This document shows, one piece after another, positions 8,773 through 17,125 of a stretch of DNA of 41,319 nt. The notes below the pieces were generated by a model. The model was not told the origin of the DNA and made no database searches. It was given only the letters and a program-made list of their open reading frames with translations. Source of the DNA: Nitrosomonas sp. (GTDB taxonomy: Bacteria > Pseudomonadota > Gammaproteobacteria > Burkholderiales > Nitrosomonadaceae). How positions within the stretch are numbered: position 1 is the stretch's first letter; every line of letters begins with the position of its first letter. The position numbers and the translations under genes were made by a program. The stretch covers positions 1 to 41,319 of the forward strand of contig JAJFJK010000026.1 of assembly GCA_021774075.1 (NCBI GenBank), in the 5' to 3' direction.

Positions 8773-9014
8773 TAACCTCCAGCCACCGGCGGAATAAACA
8801 CGACCCGGTCTCCTTCCTTCAGCACTGAATCGGCCGGGCGGTAACGATCGTTAATGGCAACCAGGATATTTGCCTCAGAAAACGGCCAGTGATACTTTGC
8901 TGTCAGGTCATGGAATAACGCTTTAGCCGTTACTGCCTCAGTTGTCAGTGTTTCTTCTGCGTGTCCTGTTGCGTCACGTAATGCAGCGAAATAGGTGATA
9001 TGTAGGGTCGTCAT
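8772..9014 (-). CDS. moaD: Molybdopterin synthase sulfur carrier subunit MoaD
   Basis: An 80-residue ubiquitin-like protein ending in the essential Gly-Gly (IPPVAGG), whose C-terminus is adenylated and thiocarboxylated before sulfur is passed to precursor Z on MoaE. ITYFAALRDATG at the N-terminus and GDRVVFIPPV before the tail are family features. Its start overlaps the stop of the short mobA remnant by 4 bp. Its TAG stop abuts the structured element: the element's terminal base completes the codon. Confidence 0.95.
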   Translation of the reverse strand: MTTLHITYFAALRDATGHAEETLTTEAVTAKALFHDLTAKYHWPFSEANILVAINDRYRPADSVLKEGDRVVFIPPVAGG

Positions 9015-9178
9015 GACAACACCTCAATATATTCCTGCGGCGTATTGATATTGCTCAGTACTTCATGCAAATAACTGACTTGATCTTTGCCGTTATGATA
9101 GGCCAACGTACCCTTATCGCGTCCCATTCGGGTGCTTTTGCCTCCGGCGAGAATGAGTCCATAAAGTGGGTTTTGCAT
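9011..9178 (-). pseudogene. mobA: Internally deleted MobA (molybdenum cofactor guanylyltransferase) remnant
   Basis: The 55-residue product begins with the nucleotide-binding signature of MobA (GLILAGGKSTRMGRDKG, then TLAYHNG), preceded by a start at 9178. After about 40 residues it jumps directly to SNINTPQEY, which resembles the C-terminal 'NINTPEE' motif of full-length MobA. About 130 central residues, including the substrate-binding part, are missing. Full MobA is about 190-200 residues long. The frame is still open and still overlaps moaD by 4 bp, so it may be kept as a translational coupler. Enzymatic activity is very unlikely. A true mobA elsewhere, or a shift to non-nucleotide Mo cofactor, would be needed. 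Confidence 0.7.
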
Positions 9179-9179
9179 T

Positions 9180-9659
9180 TTACTCTCCTGCGTGAATATC
9201 TGATTTGCCACCAGTTTTCTCCAACAATCGTGTCTGTTCTATAACCATGGCATGGCTCATGGATTTACACATATCATAGATCGTGAGTGCGGCAACACTG
9301 ACTCCAGTCAATGCTTCCATTTCCACTCCGGTTTTGTTGGTACAAGTAACGCGGCAGCGAATGATCAACATGTCATCCTTTGGTTTGATCGTAATGGCAA
9401 TGCCTTCTACCGGCAATGGATGACAAAATGGAATCAGTTCATGCGTGCGCTTAACCGCCTGCGTACCGGCAATAATAGCGGTGTGAAAAACAGGCCCCTT
9501 GGGTGAAGTGATATCTTCGCCATGCATCGCTTCCAACACTTCATATGGCAAACGTAAGATAGTTTCCGCCTCTGCCGTACGCTGGGTGATTGCTTTGTCA
9601 CTGACATCAACCATGCCGGGGTTATTTTGTGCATCAATATGTGATAATGCGTTGTTCAT
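9180..9659 (-). CDS. moaC: Cyclic pyranopterin monophosphate synthase MoaC
   Basis: MoaC converts the product of MoaA into cyclic pyranopterin monophosphate, the first stable pterin of the pathway. The 159-residue sequence shows GMVDVSDKAITQRTAEAE, then KRTHELIPFCHPLP and GVEMEALTGVSVAALTIYDM, all conserved active-site stretches. The ATG at 9659 is chosen because GGAGG lies 5 nt upstream and only one base separates it from the moaA stop. It is the third gene of the moeA-moaA-moaC-moaD-moaE unit. Confidence 0.95.
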   Translation of the reverse strand: MNNALSHIDAQNNPGMVDVSDKAITQRTAEAETILRLPYEVLEAMHGEDITSPKGPVFHTAIIAGTQAVKRTHELIPFCHPLPVEGIAITIKPKDDMLIIRCRVTCTNKTGVEMEALTGVSVAALTIYDMCKSMSHAMVIEQTRLLEKTGGKSDIHAGE

Positions 9660-9660
9660 C

Positions 9661-10614
9661 TTATCCTCCAATCTGATACATTGGTTGAGGCTGGTGGGGA
9701 ATGCGTCCAATCGGCTTCATGGCAATGATTGTCGCCAGCACCTCTGGATAGTCTTCTGATGCCAACGATTTTAGATCAATACCTTCTTGCATGAACAAAC
9801 AGGGACGGATCTGACCTTTCGGTGTCAAGCGAAGACGTGAGCAGCCGGTGCAAAACGGGTTGGATTCAGAGGTAATAAAACCGATCTGTGCGCCGTTGGA
9901 AACAAGAAAGTTGCGCGAAGTACTGTCCGTCTTATCGTTAAGCCTACTGAATTGATAATCCGCTTCTAGCATAGTTTTTATATCGAAAGCAGAAAGAAAG
10001 CGTTCTTGAAACTGTGATTTCATCACGCCGATATTCATTACTTCCAGAAACCGTACTGGAATATCATGCGTAGCAGACCATTCAACAAAAGCTGGCAATT
10101 CATGGTCATTCACGCCTTTCATAATTACCGCATTAATCTTGATTGCAAATCCCCGTGTCTTGGCAGTAAAAATTGCGTCCATCACCGTTTCAAACGCATC
10201 ACGGCGGGTAATCCGCATGAAATTCTCAGCATCCAGGCTATCGAGGCTGATATTGAGTTGTTGCAACTTAGTATGCTGCAACAACGGTAAATACGGTGCA
10301 AGTAACAACGCATTCGTAGTCAGTCCAAATTTTTGGACTGGCAACGTTGACAGTTCATCGACTATTTCCATGAAATCCCGGCGCATTAGCGGTTCACCAC
10401 CGGTTAAACGTACCTCCTCGATACCCAGCGCCACTAAATTGCGTGTAATGTGCACCAAGTCTTTGGCGCTCGCCCAATCCTTCTGCGGCATAAACACCGG
10501 ACGCTCAGGCATACAATAAAGACAGCGCAGATTGCATGCATCGAGCAACGAGATGCGCAGCTTGCGCATGTGCCGCCCATGTTTATCCACCATGTGTTGA
10601 CTTAAAACAGACAT
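9661..10614 (-). CDS. moaA: GTP 3',8-cyclase MoaA
   Basis: A radical SAM enzyme of 317 residues that starts molybdopterin synthesis from GTP. The N-terminal cluster motif is CNLRCLYC. GGEPLMRRD follows. The C-terminal second iron-sulfur site is CTGCSRLRLTPKG with a later Cys in RPCLF, and the protein ends in Gly-Gly (QIGG), which is required for activity in this family. The ATG at 10614 has GGAGG 7 nt upstream and overlaps the end of moeA by 13 bp, consistent with coupled translation. Confidence 0.95.
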   Translation of the reverse strand: MSVLSQHMVDKHGRHMRKLRISLLDACNLRCLYCMPERPVFMPQKDWASAKDLVHITRNLVALGIEEVRLTGGEPLMRRDFMEIVDELSTLPVQKFGLTTNALLLAPYLPLLQHTKLQQLNISLDSLDAENFMRITRRDAFETVMDAIFTAKTRGFAIKINAVIMKGVNDHELPAFVEWSATHDIPVRFLEVMNIGVMKSQFQERFLSAFDIKTMLEADYQFSRLNDKTDSTSRNFLVSNGAQIGFITSESNPFCTGCSRLRLTPKGQIRPCLFMQEGIDLKSLASEDYPEVLATIIAMKPIGRIPHQPQPMYQIGG

Positions 10615-11804
10615 GGTGCCCTCCACGAAATAAATGGGTAGCATTCACCCGCACAAAACTGATCGGCATCACTGGGGAGCTCAATAAAACCACTGCTATC
10701 AGCAAGACTGGTGAAGTCACCCGAACCATTATGCTGCACCGATACCACCTCACGATTAGGGCTGGCTTTCACTGGTAGAAACACCGTGAACGGTATATTT
10801 ACATCGACCGCTTCACCCAGCGTTTTGTAATCAATGAGCAGCTCGTTATACTCGCTAATTTTCTTTAATGCTGGAATCACATAGCGTAAAGTGCAGGTAA
10901 GTGCTGACACTGGATTGCCGGGTAGACCGAACACCAATGTATTCGCTTTTTTACCAAACCACATCGGTTTTCCAGGGCGTTGGCATACACCATGAGAAAT
11001 GCTTTTTACTGCCAATTTCTTCAGCACATCGGGAATCAGATCGTAGATTCCTTTGGAAACACCACCGGAAATTAGCACCACATCTACAACATCCCAAATT
11101 TTTGCAAACTCTGCGTGAAGTTGTGTCGCATCATCGGGCACATGATTACAGAAAATTTTGGTGAAGCCATGCCCTTGGAGTGCCGCCTGCAACATCGCAT
11201 CATTACTTCTACGTAATTGATGTGGCTCGATCTTTGCATCAGTCGCCACCAATTCATCACCTGTCGTAATAATCGCTATGCGTGGTTTGGCATAGACAGG
11301 GACAGTATGTATGCCATTAGAGCCAAGAATGGCAATTTCCGGGCTGCCAATTATTGTGCCTTTTTTGATTAGAACAGCACCTTTTTTGCTGTCACTTGCT
11401 TGCGGGTGAATATGTTGCCCAGTACGAACTCGTTGCGTATTGAGAATAACGCCACCGGCTTGTTTTTCGATTTCTTCATAAGGAATCACCGCATCTGTGC
11501 CCTGCGGTAATGGTGCACCGGTTGCCACTTCTATAGCCATCGCTGCATCTTGCAATATGGCTTGCGGCTTACCCGCTTGCGCATAACCGCTCAAATCCAT
11601 GTATTGCCCCTCGCTAGTGAAGCTGGCGCTAGCAATGGCAATGTCGTCCTTAGTAATACGGTCAAATGGTGGGTAATCGCGTTCTGCCTTGATGTCTACT
11701 GCCAGCACATGGTCATTGGCTTCGATCAGTGGAATGGCGGTTACCTTTGCTGCAGGCAGTGCCTCGTGAATCAGTTTTTCAGCTTTGGATACACTTATCA
11801 ACAT
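10602..11804 (-). CDS. moeA: Molybdopterin molybdenumtransferase MoeA
   Basis: MoeA (400 residues) inserts molybdate into adenylylated molybdopterin. Recognisable parts are PPFDRITKDDIAIAS near the N-terminus, the central TGDELV and SGGVSKGIYDLIPDVL, and GLPGNPVSALTCTL. It is the first gene of the molybdopterin operon on the minus strand and follows the PPOX/ferredoxin-reductase fusion gene by 9 bp, so those genes may share a transcript. One change: the family 'RSAMDGYA' loop reads DRITKDDIAIA here, so the usual Asp-Gly is absent; MoeA homologues vary in this loop. Confidence 0.92.
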   Translation of the reverse strand: MLISVSKAEKLIHEALPAAKVTAIPLIEANDHVLAVDIKAERDYPPFDRITKDDIAIASASFTSEGQYMDLSGYAQAGKPQAILQDAAMAIEVATGAPLPQGTDAVIPYEEIEKQAGGVILNTQRVRTGQHIHPQASDSKKGAVLIKKGTIIGSPEIAILGSNGIHTVPVYAKPRIAIITTGDELVATDAKIEPHQLRRSNDAMLQAALQGHGFTKIFCNHVPDDATQLHAEFAKIWDVVDVVLISGGVSKGIYDLIPDVLKKLAVKSISHGVCQRPGKPMWFGKKANTLVFGLPGNPVSALTCTLRYVIPALKKISEYNELLIDYKTLGEAVDVNIPFTVFLPVKASPNREVVSVQHNGSGDFTSLADSSGFIELPSDADQFCAGECYPFISWRAPCLF

Positions 11805-11813
11805 GACCGATTC

Positions 11814-13397
11814 CTATAAATCCAACACCAGCCGGTTTCCCTTCACACGCGAGACGCAACTGCACATCACATTGCCAGCTTTTTTCTCATAACTGTCCAG
11901 CACGATGTCACGGTGATCAATATCTCCTTCCAACACAGGTACTTTACAGCTCGCACATTCACCGCGTTTGCAGCTGAAACCAACAGTCACACCCGCATCA
12001 AGCAAGGCATCAAGAACCGACTGATCTTTGGCAACCTGAATGGTTTTGCCGCTCTTACGCAATTCCACTTCAATCGGCTGGTCAGTTTCCTGTTTGGCTG
12101 AAGGGTTACCGAATAATTCAAAATGCGTTTGTTCTTTCGGCCAGCCTTTTGTTTCAGCGATGGCTATGACCGCTTCAATTAATGCCTTTGGGCCACATAC
12201 ATAAATATGAGTGCCAACTTTTGGTTCAGCCAGAATGTCATTAAGATCTATTTTAGTCGGCGGATCTTCTCTGCTGTAATAGAAATGGCCGTCATCATCG
12301 GCGAGTTCAGCGACTTGTTGCTTAAAGGCCATGTGCGCCCGGGTACGCACGGTGTAATGCATCTCAAACGAAGCGTCGGCAGCATGCAGTGTCCTTGCCA
12401 TAGACAAGATCGGCGTAATGCCAATCCCCCCGGCAATAAGTGTCGAGTGTGAGGCATTCTCTACTAATGGAAAATCATTCTTCGGCGGCTGTATATAGAG
12501 ACGATCACCAATGCGCGGTGTGTAATGCATAAAATAGGAACCACACTCGCCGTCTATTTCTTTTAGTACGGCGATATGAAATGCAGTGCGCTGCTCTGGT
12601 CCATTAATCAGCGAATAAGCGTTCGCTTTAACCTGCTCGTCGTGGCCACGCACGGCGATACGGATATACGCACCGGCATAAGGCACAACTGGCGTGCCAT
12701 CTAGTGGACGCAGAATAAATTCAGAAATATTCTCAGCTTGCCCACAAATGCCGGTCACTTCCACAGGAATAAATCCACCACCAAGATTTTCGATTTCCTG
12801 CGTGGTGGGCAGGGAAAAACTTGCCCGAGAAGGATCCGGCTGTTCAGGTAGCATTGCTTCAATATCTTCTTGTGTATAACGCGGGACAATATGTTGCGGA
12901 CAATTCCAATCAAACGAATCGAGCGTAATGATCATGGCGCGATGTGCCGAATAGCCATAGCCTTCCGGTTCCAATTTTGCGACCTGCATCAGGTCTTCGC
13001 GCTCGGTTACAATCCTGCAATAGCCAAGGATTTTCAAGCGGCGACGATTCGGATAATCCATCAGAATCAACGAAACTCTATCGGTGCTGCGTAGATTACC
13101 GACACTGATATATTGGTCATTGCCGCGAAAATCAGGAAAGGCAATAGTCTTCTCATCAATAACACGCAAAAAACCTTTTGGCCCACCACGATGCTGAACA
13201 TATGGCCAGCCATCACTGTTGACGGTTGCCATGTAAAAGCTGTCTCGCGTCTCTATAAACTCACGTTCCCGTTCCGCAAATAAATCATGTGCGACAGGGC
13301 TGTCTTCCAGTTGTTGCCCAGTTTCCCGCACACCGTATTCTTCCTGTACGTTTTTTACAGTCTCTGTAAACAAGCGTTTTACGTAAGGATGTGGCAT
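11814..13397 (-). CDS. Three-domain fusion: PPOX-like flavin domain, ferredoxin reductase, 2Fe-2S ferredoxin
   Basis: The 527-residue protein has three parts. Residues about 45-180 resemble the pyridoxamine 5'-phosphate oxidase-like flavin fold (RDSFYMATVNSDGWPYVQHR, RSTDRVSLILMDYPNRRR). Residues about 210-430 are a ferredoxin-NADP reductase-type module (AYIRIAVRG, GGIGITPILSMARTL, YVCGPKALIEAV). Residues about 445-527 form a plant-type 2Fe-2S ferredoxin with the ligands CKRGECASC and a last Cys in NVMCSC. It should move electrons from NAD(P)H through flavin to the cluster and a small-molecule substrate. It lies 9 bp upstream of moeA. GAGGA precedes the ATG. The physiological substrate is not known. 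Confidence 0.85.
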   Translation of the reverse strand: MPHPYVKRLFTETVKNVQEEYGVRETGQQLEDSPVAHDLFAEREREFIETRDSFYMATVNSDGWPYVQHRGGPKGFLRVIDEKTIAFPDFRGNDQYISVGNLRSTDRVSLILMDYPNRRRLKILGYCRIVTEREDLMQVAKLEPEGYGYSAHRAMIITLDSFDWNCPQHIVPRYTQEDIEAMLPEQPDPSRASFSLPTTQEIENLGGGFIPVEVTGICGQAENISEFILRPLDGTPVVPYAGAYIRIAVRGHDEQVKANAYSLINGPEQRTAFHIAVLKEIDGECGSYFMHYTPRIGDRLYIQPPKNDFPLVENASHSTLIAGGIGITPILSMARTLHAADASFEMHYTVRTRAHMAFKQQVAELADDDGHFYYSREDPPTKIDLNDILAEPKVGTHIYVCGPKALIEAVIAIAETKGWPKEQTHFELFGNPSAKQETDQPIEVELRKSGKTIQVAKDQSVLDALLDAGVTVGFSCKRGECASCKVPVLEGDIDHRDIVLDSYEKKAGNVMCSCVSRVKGNRLVLDL

Positions 13398-13434
13398 GGT
13401 GTGGTCCTCTTAAACAAAATCTATTATACCCAGT

Positions 13435-13468
13435 GATTATAGGATAGTGTGCACACCACCCTATAATC
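13435..13468. promoter_or_regulatory. Inverted repeat upstream of the PPOX fusion gene
   Basis: GATTATAGG (13435-13443) pairs perfectly with CCTATAATC (13460-13468), and the loop contains the palindrome GTGTGCACAC. It lies 38 bp upstream of the start of the PPOX fusion gene. It may be an operator, or a terminator-like hairpin of the AhpD-like gene without a T tract. Confidence 0.4.
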
Positions 13469-13471
13469 TTG

Positions 13472-13502
13472 GTACTCCTTCAACCTGATATTTACGGGAT
13501 AC
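13472..13502. repeat. 31-bp short palindromic element, copy S1
   Basis: It starts GTACTCCTTCAACC and ends GGGATAC, with the sequence between matching the left arm of element E1 at 8509. A second 31-bp copy is S2 at 17095-17125. It borders the CTAG where MITE1 inserted. If MITE1 is removed, S1 directly abuts the stop codon of the AhpD-like gene, as S2 and E1 do at theirs. Confidence 0.7.
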
Positions 13503-13505
13503 TAG

Positions 13506-13664
13506 GAGGCTGTCCGAGAATAGTGGTCGTAGCGAGGGGACGTAATTTTGAGTCAGATTTTTTGATCATTTTAGGCGAATAGTTGTTCTATTTTACGAAA
13601 ATGATCGGGAAATCTGGCCAAAATAGCTTTTCCGCAGTAGATCATTCTATTCTCGGACAGCCTC
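13506..13664. mobile_element. MITE1, 159 bp, flanked by CTAG
   Basis: A non-coding element with 18-bp perfect terminal inverted repeats (GAGGCTGTCCGAGAATAG) and an interior that folds into one long hairpin. CTAG stands on both sides (13502-13505 and 13665-13668), consistent with a 4-bp target duplication. Near-identical copies are at 19133-19290 (inverted) and 23345-23504. The right CTAG contains the TAG stop codon of the AhpD-like gene. It encodes no protein and would need a transposase from a related full-length IS elsewhere. Confidence 0.85.
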
Positions 13665-14222
13665 CTAGGCCGCCTTCTGCGTGTTACTGAGTAAATGAAT
13701 TTCAGGGAAATCAATTTTCACTTGTGTGGACTTGCCAAGCACATTTGTCATGAAATTTAATCCTACATGCGTAATAATTTCAACGATTTCAGCATCGCTC
13801 AAACCGGCTGCTTTAGCTTGGGCAAATTCCAGCGTCGTAATTTCACCGCGTTTTTCATTCAGGGCAGAGGCAAATGTCACAGCAGCGTGGGCTTTTGGAT
13901 CTACCGAGCTACCATTCCGGGCATTTTCAATTTCATCGTCGTTTAGCCCAGCACCTCGCGCAATAGCGGTATGTGCAGAAACGCAATATTGGCAACCATT
14001 TTTTTCGGCTAGAGCCAGTGCAATGCGCTCACCGATCTTGGGATCTAATACACCCTGGCCGATATTTTCAAACAAACCTAAGAAAGCTGCCAATGCTTTG
14101 GGTGAATGCGCAAATACGCGTAAGAAATTAGGAACAACACCAAGTTTTTGTTGAACAGCATCCAGCAATTCCTTGGTTTCGCCTGTAGCTTCCTGATGAT
14201 TTATGGTTTCAATACGTGACAT
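13665..14222 (-). CDS. AhpD-like carboxymuconolactone decarboxylase family protein
   Basis: This 185-residue protein is all-helical and contains the AhpD-type redox motif CQYCVSAH (Cys-x-x-Cys followed by His), as found in peroxidase-related members of the family that reduce peroxides or act as thiol oxidoreductases. The ATG at 14222 has AGGAG 7 nt upstream; an earlier start at 14297 lacks this. The stop codon TAG lies inside the CTAG that borders MITE1, so the insertion left the protein intact. It lies upstream of the PPOX fusion gene on the same strand and may share its redox context. Confidence 0.85.
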   Translation of the reverse strand: MSRIETINHQEATGETKELLDAVQQKLGVVPNFLRVFAHSPKALAAFLGLFENIGQGVLDPKIGERIALALAEKNGCQYCVSAHTAIARGAGLNDDEIENARNGSSVDPKAHAAVTFASALNEKRGEITTLEFAQAKAAGLSDAEIVEIITHVGLNFMTNVLGKSTQVKIDFPEIHLLSNTQKAA

Positions 14223-14430
14223 AATAATTCTCCTATTGGTAACAGTTAGCGTTAAATGTTGCGCCGCACTTCTGATATCCGTACGCGACAAATGCATGTT
14301 ACCTGTTACCCTTCACGCCCGAAATAGGATAGATTGCAAACCATATCTGCATAAATGCCAACACCGACATCATTGCAAATTTATGTTGTAGATTGCACAA
14401 TAAATCATCACTACCTTTCTCCGCTCAAAA

Positions 14431-15174
14431 TCAACCTTCCATCGCATTTTCAAATGGCAACCATTGCCCATTTATTAAAATCTCTAATGGCTGAAAATTG
14501 GCTTTATAGTTCATTTTAGAATTTTCTTTTATCCAGTAGCCTAAATACAGATAGCTTAAATCCAGTTCTTTGCAGCACTCAATTTGCCACAAAATATTAT
14601 ATGTTCCAAAGCTAGCTTGGGTCACATCCGGATCAAAAAAGGTATATACCGATGACAGGCCATCAGGTAGTTCGTCAATAATACTAACCATGCGCAATTG
14701 ATCCGCCTCATAAAATTCAATCAATTTGGAATCCACATTACTTTGCAACAGGAAATTACAATACTGCTCACGACTGTCATTATCCATACCCGTACCCGCA
14801 TGGCGCTGTGCCTGGTAGCGTTGATAAAGCACATAGTGTTCAACTTTAAAATGCAAAGCATGCTGTTTGCTCGTTAAATGATGATGCCTTTTCCAGCTAC
14901 GTCGCTGAGCACGCGTAGGCATAAAAGTATTAACATTAACACGCGCGGGTATACAGGCATGGCACTGCCCACAATGGGGCCGATAAACATATTGACCACT
15001 GCGACGAAACCCCGTTTGTACCAGCTTGCCATAGACCTGCGTATCAATGACACATTCAGGCGCAACCACTTCAGAACATGCCAGTCTTTCCGGCAGATAG
15101 CCGCATGGGTAGGATCGAGTCGTATGGAATTTAAGCACTACTTGCTTATATATCTGGTTTTTCATTCGACACAT
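14431..15174 (-). CDS. bpt: Aspartate/glutamate leucyltransferase Bpt
   Basis: The enzyme attaches leucine to proteins with N-terminal Asp or Glu, feeding the ClpS/ClpAP N-degron pathway. The 247-residue product has the N-terminal Cys motif region ([13 protein letters not shown]), then [20 protein letters not shown] and the C-terminal GNAT-like domain with [25 protein letters not shown] lies 7 nt upstream of the ATG at 15174; an alternative ATG is at 15165. It overlaps the end of aat by 29 bp, so the two N-end rule transferases are co-translated. Confidence 0.93.
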   Translation of the reverse strand: MCRMKNQIYKQVVLKFHTTRSYPCGYLPERLACSEVVAPECVIDTQVYGKLVQTGFRRSGQYVYRPHCGQCHACIPARVNVNTFMPTRAQRRSWKRHHHLTSKQHALHFKVEHYVLYQRYQAQRHAGTGMDNDSREQYCNFLLQSNVDSKLIEFYEADQLRMVSIIDELPDGLSSVYTFFDPDVTQASFGTYNILWQIECCKELDLSYLYLGYWIKENSKMNYKANFQPLEILINGQWLPFENAMEG

Positions 15175-15856
15175 TGGCAAATTCCCATTTGCTGCCTTTG
15201 TCGATATGGGTTACCAAATAACTCAGTTGCTGGCTAAACTCGGTCCGTGGAATTTCCCGTGCGCCCAAAGATGCCAGATGCGCTGTTTTGATCTGGCAGT
15301 CAATCAAGCCGTAATTCCAGTCTTGCAGATGTTTTACCAAATGCACAAATGCGATTTTGGATGCATCGGTAACGGTGGAAAACATTGACTCGCCAAAAAA
15401 TACCTTGCCCAATGCAACGCCATAAAGCCCACCGACAAGCGCATTATCTATCCAGACCTCAACGGAATGTGCCAGACCCATTTGATGTAATTGGGTATAG
15501 GCCGCAATCATTTCGGGGTGTATCCATGTCCCAGATTGCCCGTTACGCGGCGCGGCACAAGCTTGCATAACCTGACTAAAATCGCGATCAAAATAAATCG
15601 CATACTGATCTTTTTTGAGCGTCTTGCGCAGTGAACGTGAGATTTTTAACTCAGCGGGAAACAAGACCATGCGTGGATCAGGGCTCCACCACAAAATAGG
15701 TTCGCCTTCATTAAACCAAGGGAAAATACCTGCACGGTACGCAGTGATTAAACGTTGTAACGAGAGATCACCACCCGCCGCCAATAAACCACTGGGTTCA
15801 ACAAGTGCTTCCTCTAAGGAGGGGAAAGGAGTGTTGTAATTAAGCCAAGGAATCAT
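15146..15856 (-). CDS. aat: Leucyl/phenylalanyl-tRNA--protein transferase
   Basis: Aat (236 residues) adds Leu or Phe from aminoacyl-tRNA to proteins with N-terminal Arg or Lys. Typical family stretches are [39 protein letters not shown], and [18 protein letters not shown]. It is followed by overlapping bpt, giving both branches of the bacterial leucylation N-end rule. A perfect FNR-type palindrome lies 38 bp upstream of the start, but it may serve the divergent outer-membrane protein gene instead. Confidence 0.95.
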   Translation of the reverse strand: MIPWLNYNTPFPSLEEALVEPSGLLAAGGDLSLQRLITAYRAGIFPWFNEGEPILWWSPDPRMVLFPAELKISRSLRKTLKKDQYAIYFDRDFSQVMQACAAPRNGQSGTWIHPEMIAAYTQLHQMGLAHSVEVWIDNALVGGLYGVALGKVFFGESMFSTVTDASKIAFVHLVKHLQDWNYGLIDCQIKTAHLASLGAREIPRTEFSQQLSYLVTHIDKGSKWEFANVSNEKPDI

Positions 15857-15893
15857 AAAAAAATAAAGAAAATGCTTATTTATCGATATTAAC

Positions 15894-15907
15894 TTGATTC
15901 AGATCAA
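15894..15907. promoter_or_regulatory. FNR/CRP-type box TTGATTCAGATCAA
   Basis: TTGAT-TCAG-ATCAA matches the FNR/ANR consensus (TTGAT-N4-ATCAA) exactly. It lies in the divergent region between aat (start at 15856) and the outer-membrane protein gene (start at 16034). The motif is seen directly; control by an FNR-family oxygen-responsive regulator is inferred. Confidence 0.7.
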
Positions 15908-16033
15908 AGTTACTACAACAATCATTTTTTATGATCCCCAACAGTTAGAAGTCAGTAACTGAATAATAATAATCAACGATAAAAAAGAAATATAAACATC
16001 AAAAATATAAACATTCATAAAGAGGAGAGGTAT

Positions 16034-16930
16034 ATGAAATATTTTCTTGACAGCACACACTCAAGATTCCGTGTAGCTGCTGGCTCGCTGATCATTGCAG
16101 CAGCAATGATTGCGCCGCAGGCTATGGCTCATTCAGTAGCCGACAGGGTAAAAGACTTAGAAAGTCAGTTGCAAGCCATTCAGAATCAATTGAATCAGGT
16201 GAAATCCGAATCTGCTCAAGAAGCACAAAAGGTACAGCGAATTGAAGAGACAGTAACTGAGAAGGTACAACGAATTGAAGAGACAGTAACTGAGAATCGC
16301 CAGAGCTTCGCGTCAGGAACAGGGCAAGCCCAAAACAAAAATCACAGAATTTTCTTCCGTGGTGGTTGGGCACGAGCCAATGAACAGCATAACGGCGTAT
16401 CAATTGCAAGCCGTGTCGCACCGGTCGGAGCGCAACAACAAGGCGATAGAGATGCATGGTATATCGGTGCTGGTATTGACTTTAGCCTAACTAATGATGT
16501 TTGGGGCCTGATGCCTAGAACCGAAGTTCTTGCTGAAGTAATGTTTGAATACAAGAATTTCAGCACAGGCGTTGCTGGAGGTGCTCTGGCTAATGAACCT
16601 ACTCAATTAGCAGGTGGAGCACTGAATCCACGAGGCGTAACAGTCAGTCAATTTACGCTAACTGCAGCGCCAAAAATTAAGTTTATGGAAGGCAGCAAGT
16701 TCAGACCTTGGATTATTCCTGCAGGTTTAGCCATCCATGTAATCAGCCCACCATCTGAATCCATTACAGTGCTTGACCCAGGCGTCATGTTTGGCGGCGG
16801 TGTTGAATATAATCTTTGGAAAGATATCTACATTGGTGCTGATGCACGCTATCACCTAACAGTTGGCACTACAGACGGCGCTAAAATTGACGGCATGACA
16901 GCCGGTGGTTACCTAAGCATGGGCTTCTAA
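16034..16930 (+). CDS. Outer-membrane protein with N-terminal coiled coil
   Basis: The 298-residue protein has a signal peptide (cleavage near PQAMA-HS), a coiled-coil region at residues about 38-90, and a C-terminal beta-barrel ending in GGYLSMGF, with the terminal Phe typical of outer-membrane proteins. Within the coiled coil, the 11-residue unit KVQRIEETVTE occurs twice because of a 33-bp tandem duplication. The ribosome binding site is GAGGAGAGG. A strong terminator follows, so it is monocistronic. The FNR-type box upstream suggests oxygen-dependent expression. I do not recognise a characterised homologue; a trimeric or peptidoglycan-contacting porin-like protein is possible. Confidence 0.8.
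   Translation: MKYFLDSTHSRFRVAAGSLIIAAAMIAPQAMAHSVADRVKDLESQLQAIQNQLNQVKSESAQEAQKVQRIEETVTEKVQRIEETVTENRQSFASGTGQAQNKNHRIFFRGGWARANEQHNGVSIASRVAPVGAQQQGDRDAWYIGAGIDFSLTNDVWGLMPRTEVLAEVMFEYKNFSTGVAGGALANEPTQLAGGALNPRGVTVSQFTLTAAPKIKFMEGSKFRPWIIPAGLAIHVISPPSESITVLDPGVMFGGGVEYNLWKDIYIGADARYHLTVGTTDGAKIDGMTAGGYLSMGF
16229..16294 (+). repeat. 33-bp tandem repeat in coiled coil
   Basis: Two adjacent 33-bp units (16229-16261 and 16262-16294) differ by one base and keep the frame. They encode two copies of KVQRIEETVTE. Copy-number change here would lengthen the coiled coil by 11 residues, three heptad-like turns. Confidence 0.9.
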
Positions 16931-17050
16931 AAAATATTAAATTTTGTTATCAGAAACAAAAATATAATTTCAACAAAGACTGATAAATTGTTTTCTCCAA
17001 GCTGTAGGTATTACCCGTAGTAAGAAGTATGAGTTCGTGACGAAGCCTTA

Positions 17051-17086
17051 GCACCTCATTAATTTATTAGTGAGGTGCCTTTTTTT
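17051..17086 (+). terminator. Rho-independent terminator after the outer-membrane protein gene
   Basis: GCACCTCA (17051-17058) pairs with TGAGGTGC (17071-17078) and is followed by CTTTTTTT. It lies 120 bp downstream of the outer-membrane protein stop codon on the same strand. Confidence 0.85.
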
Positions 17087-17094
17087 GGTTGCCA

Positions 17095-17125
17095 GCACTC
17101 CTTCAACTTGATATTTGCGGAGTAC
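17095..17125. repeat. 31-bp short palindromic element, copy S2
   Basis: It begins GCACTCCTTCAACTTG and ends GGAGTAC, and matches S1 (13472-13502) and the left arm of E1 (8509). Its final C forms part of the complement of the SDR gene's TAG stop codon, the same junction as E1 with moaD. Confidence 0.7.
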
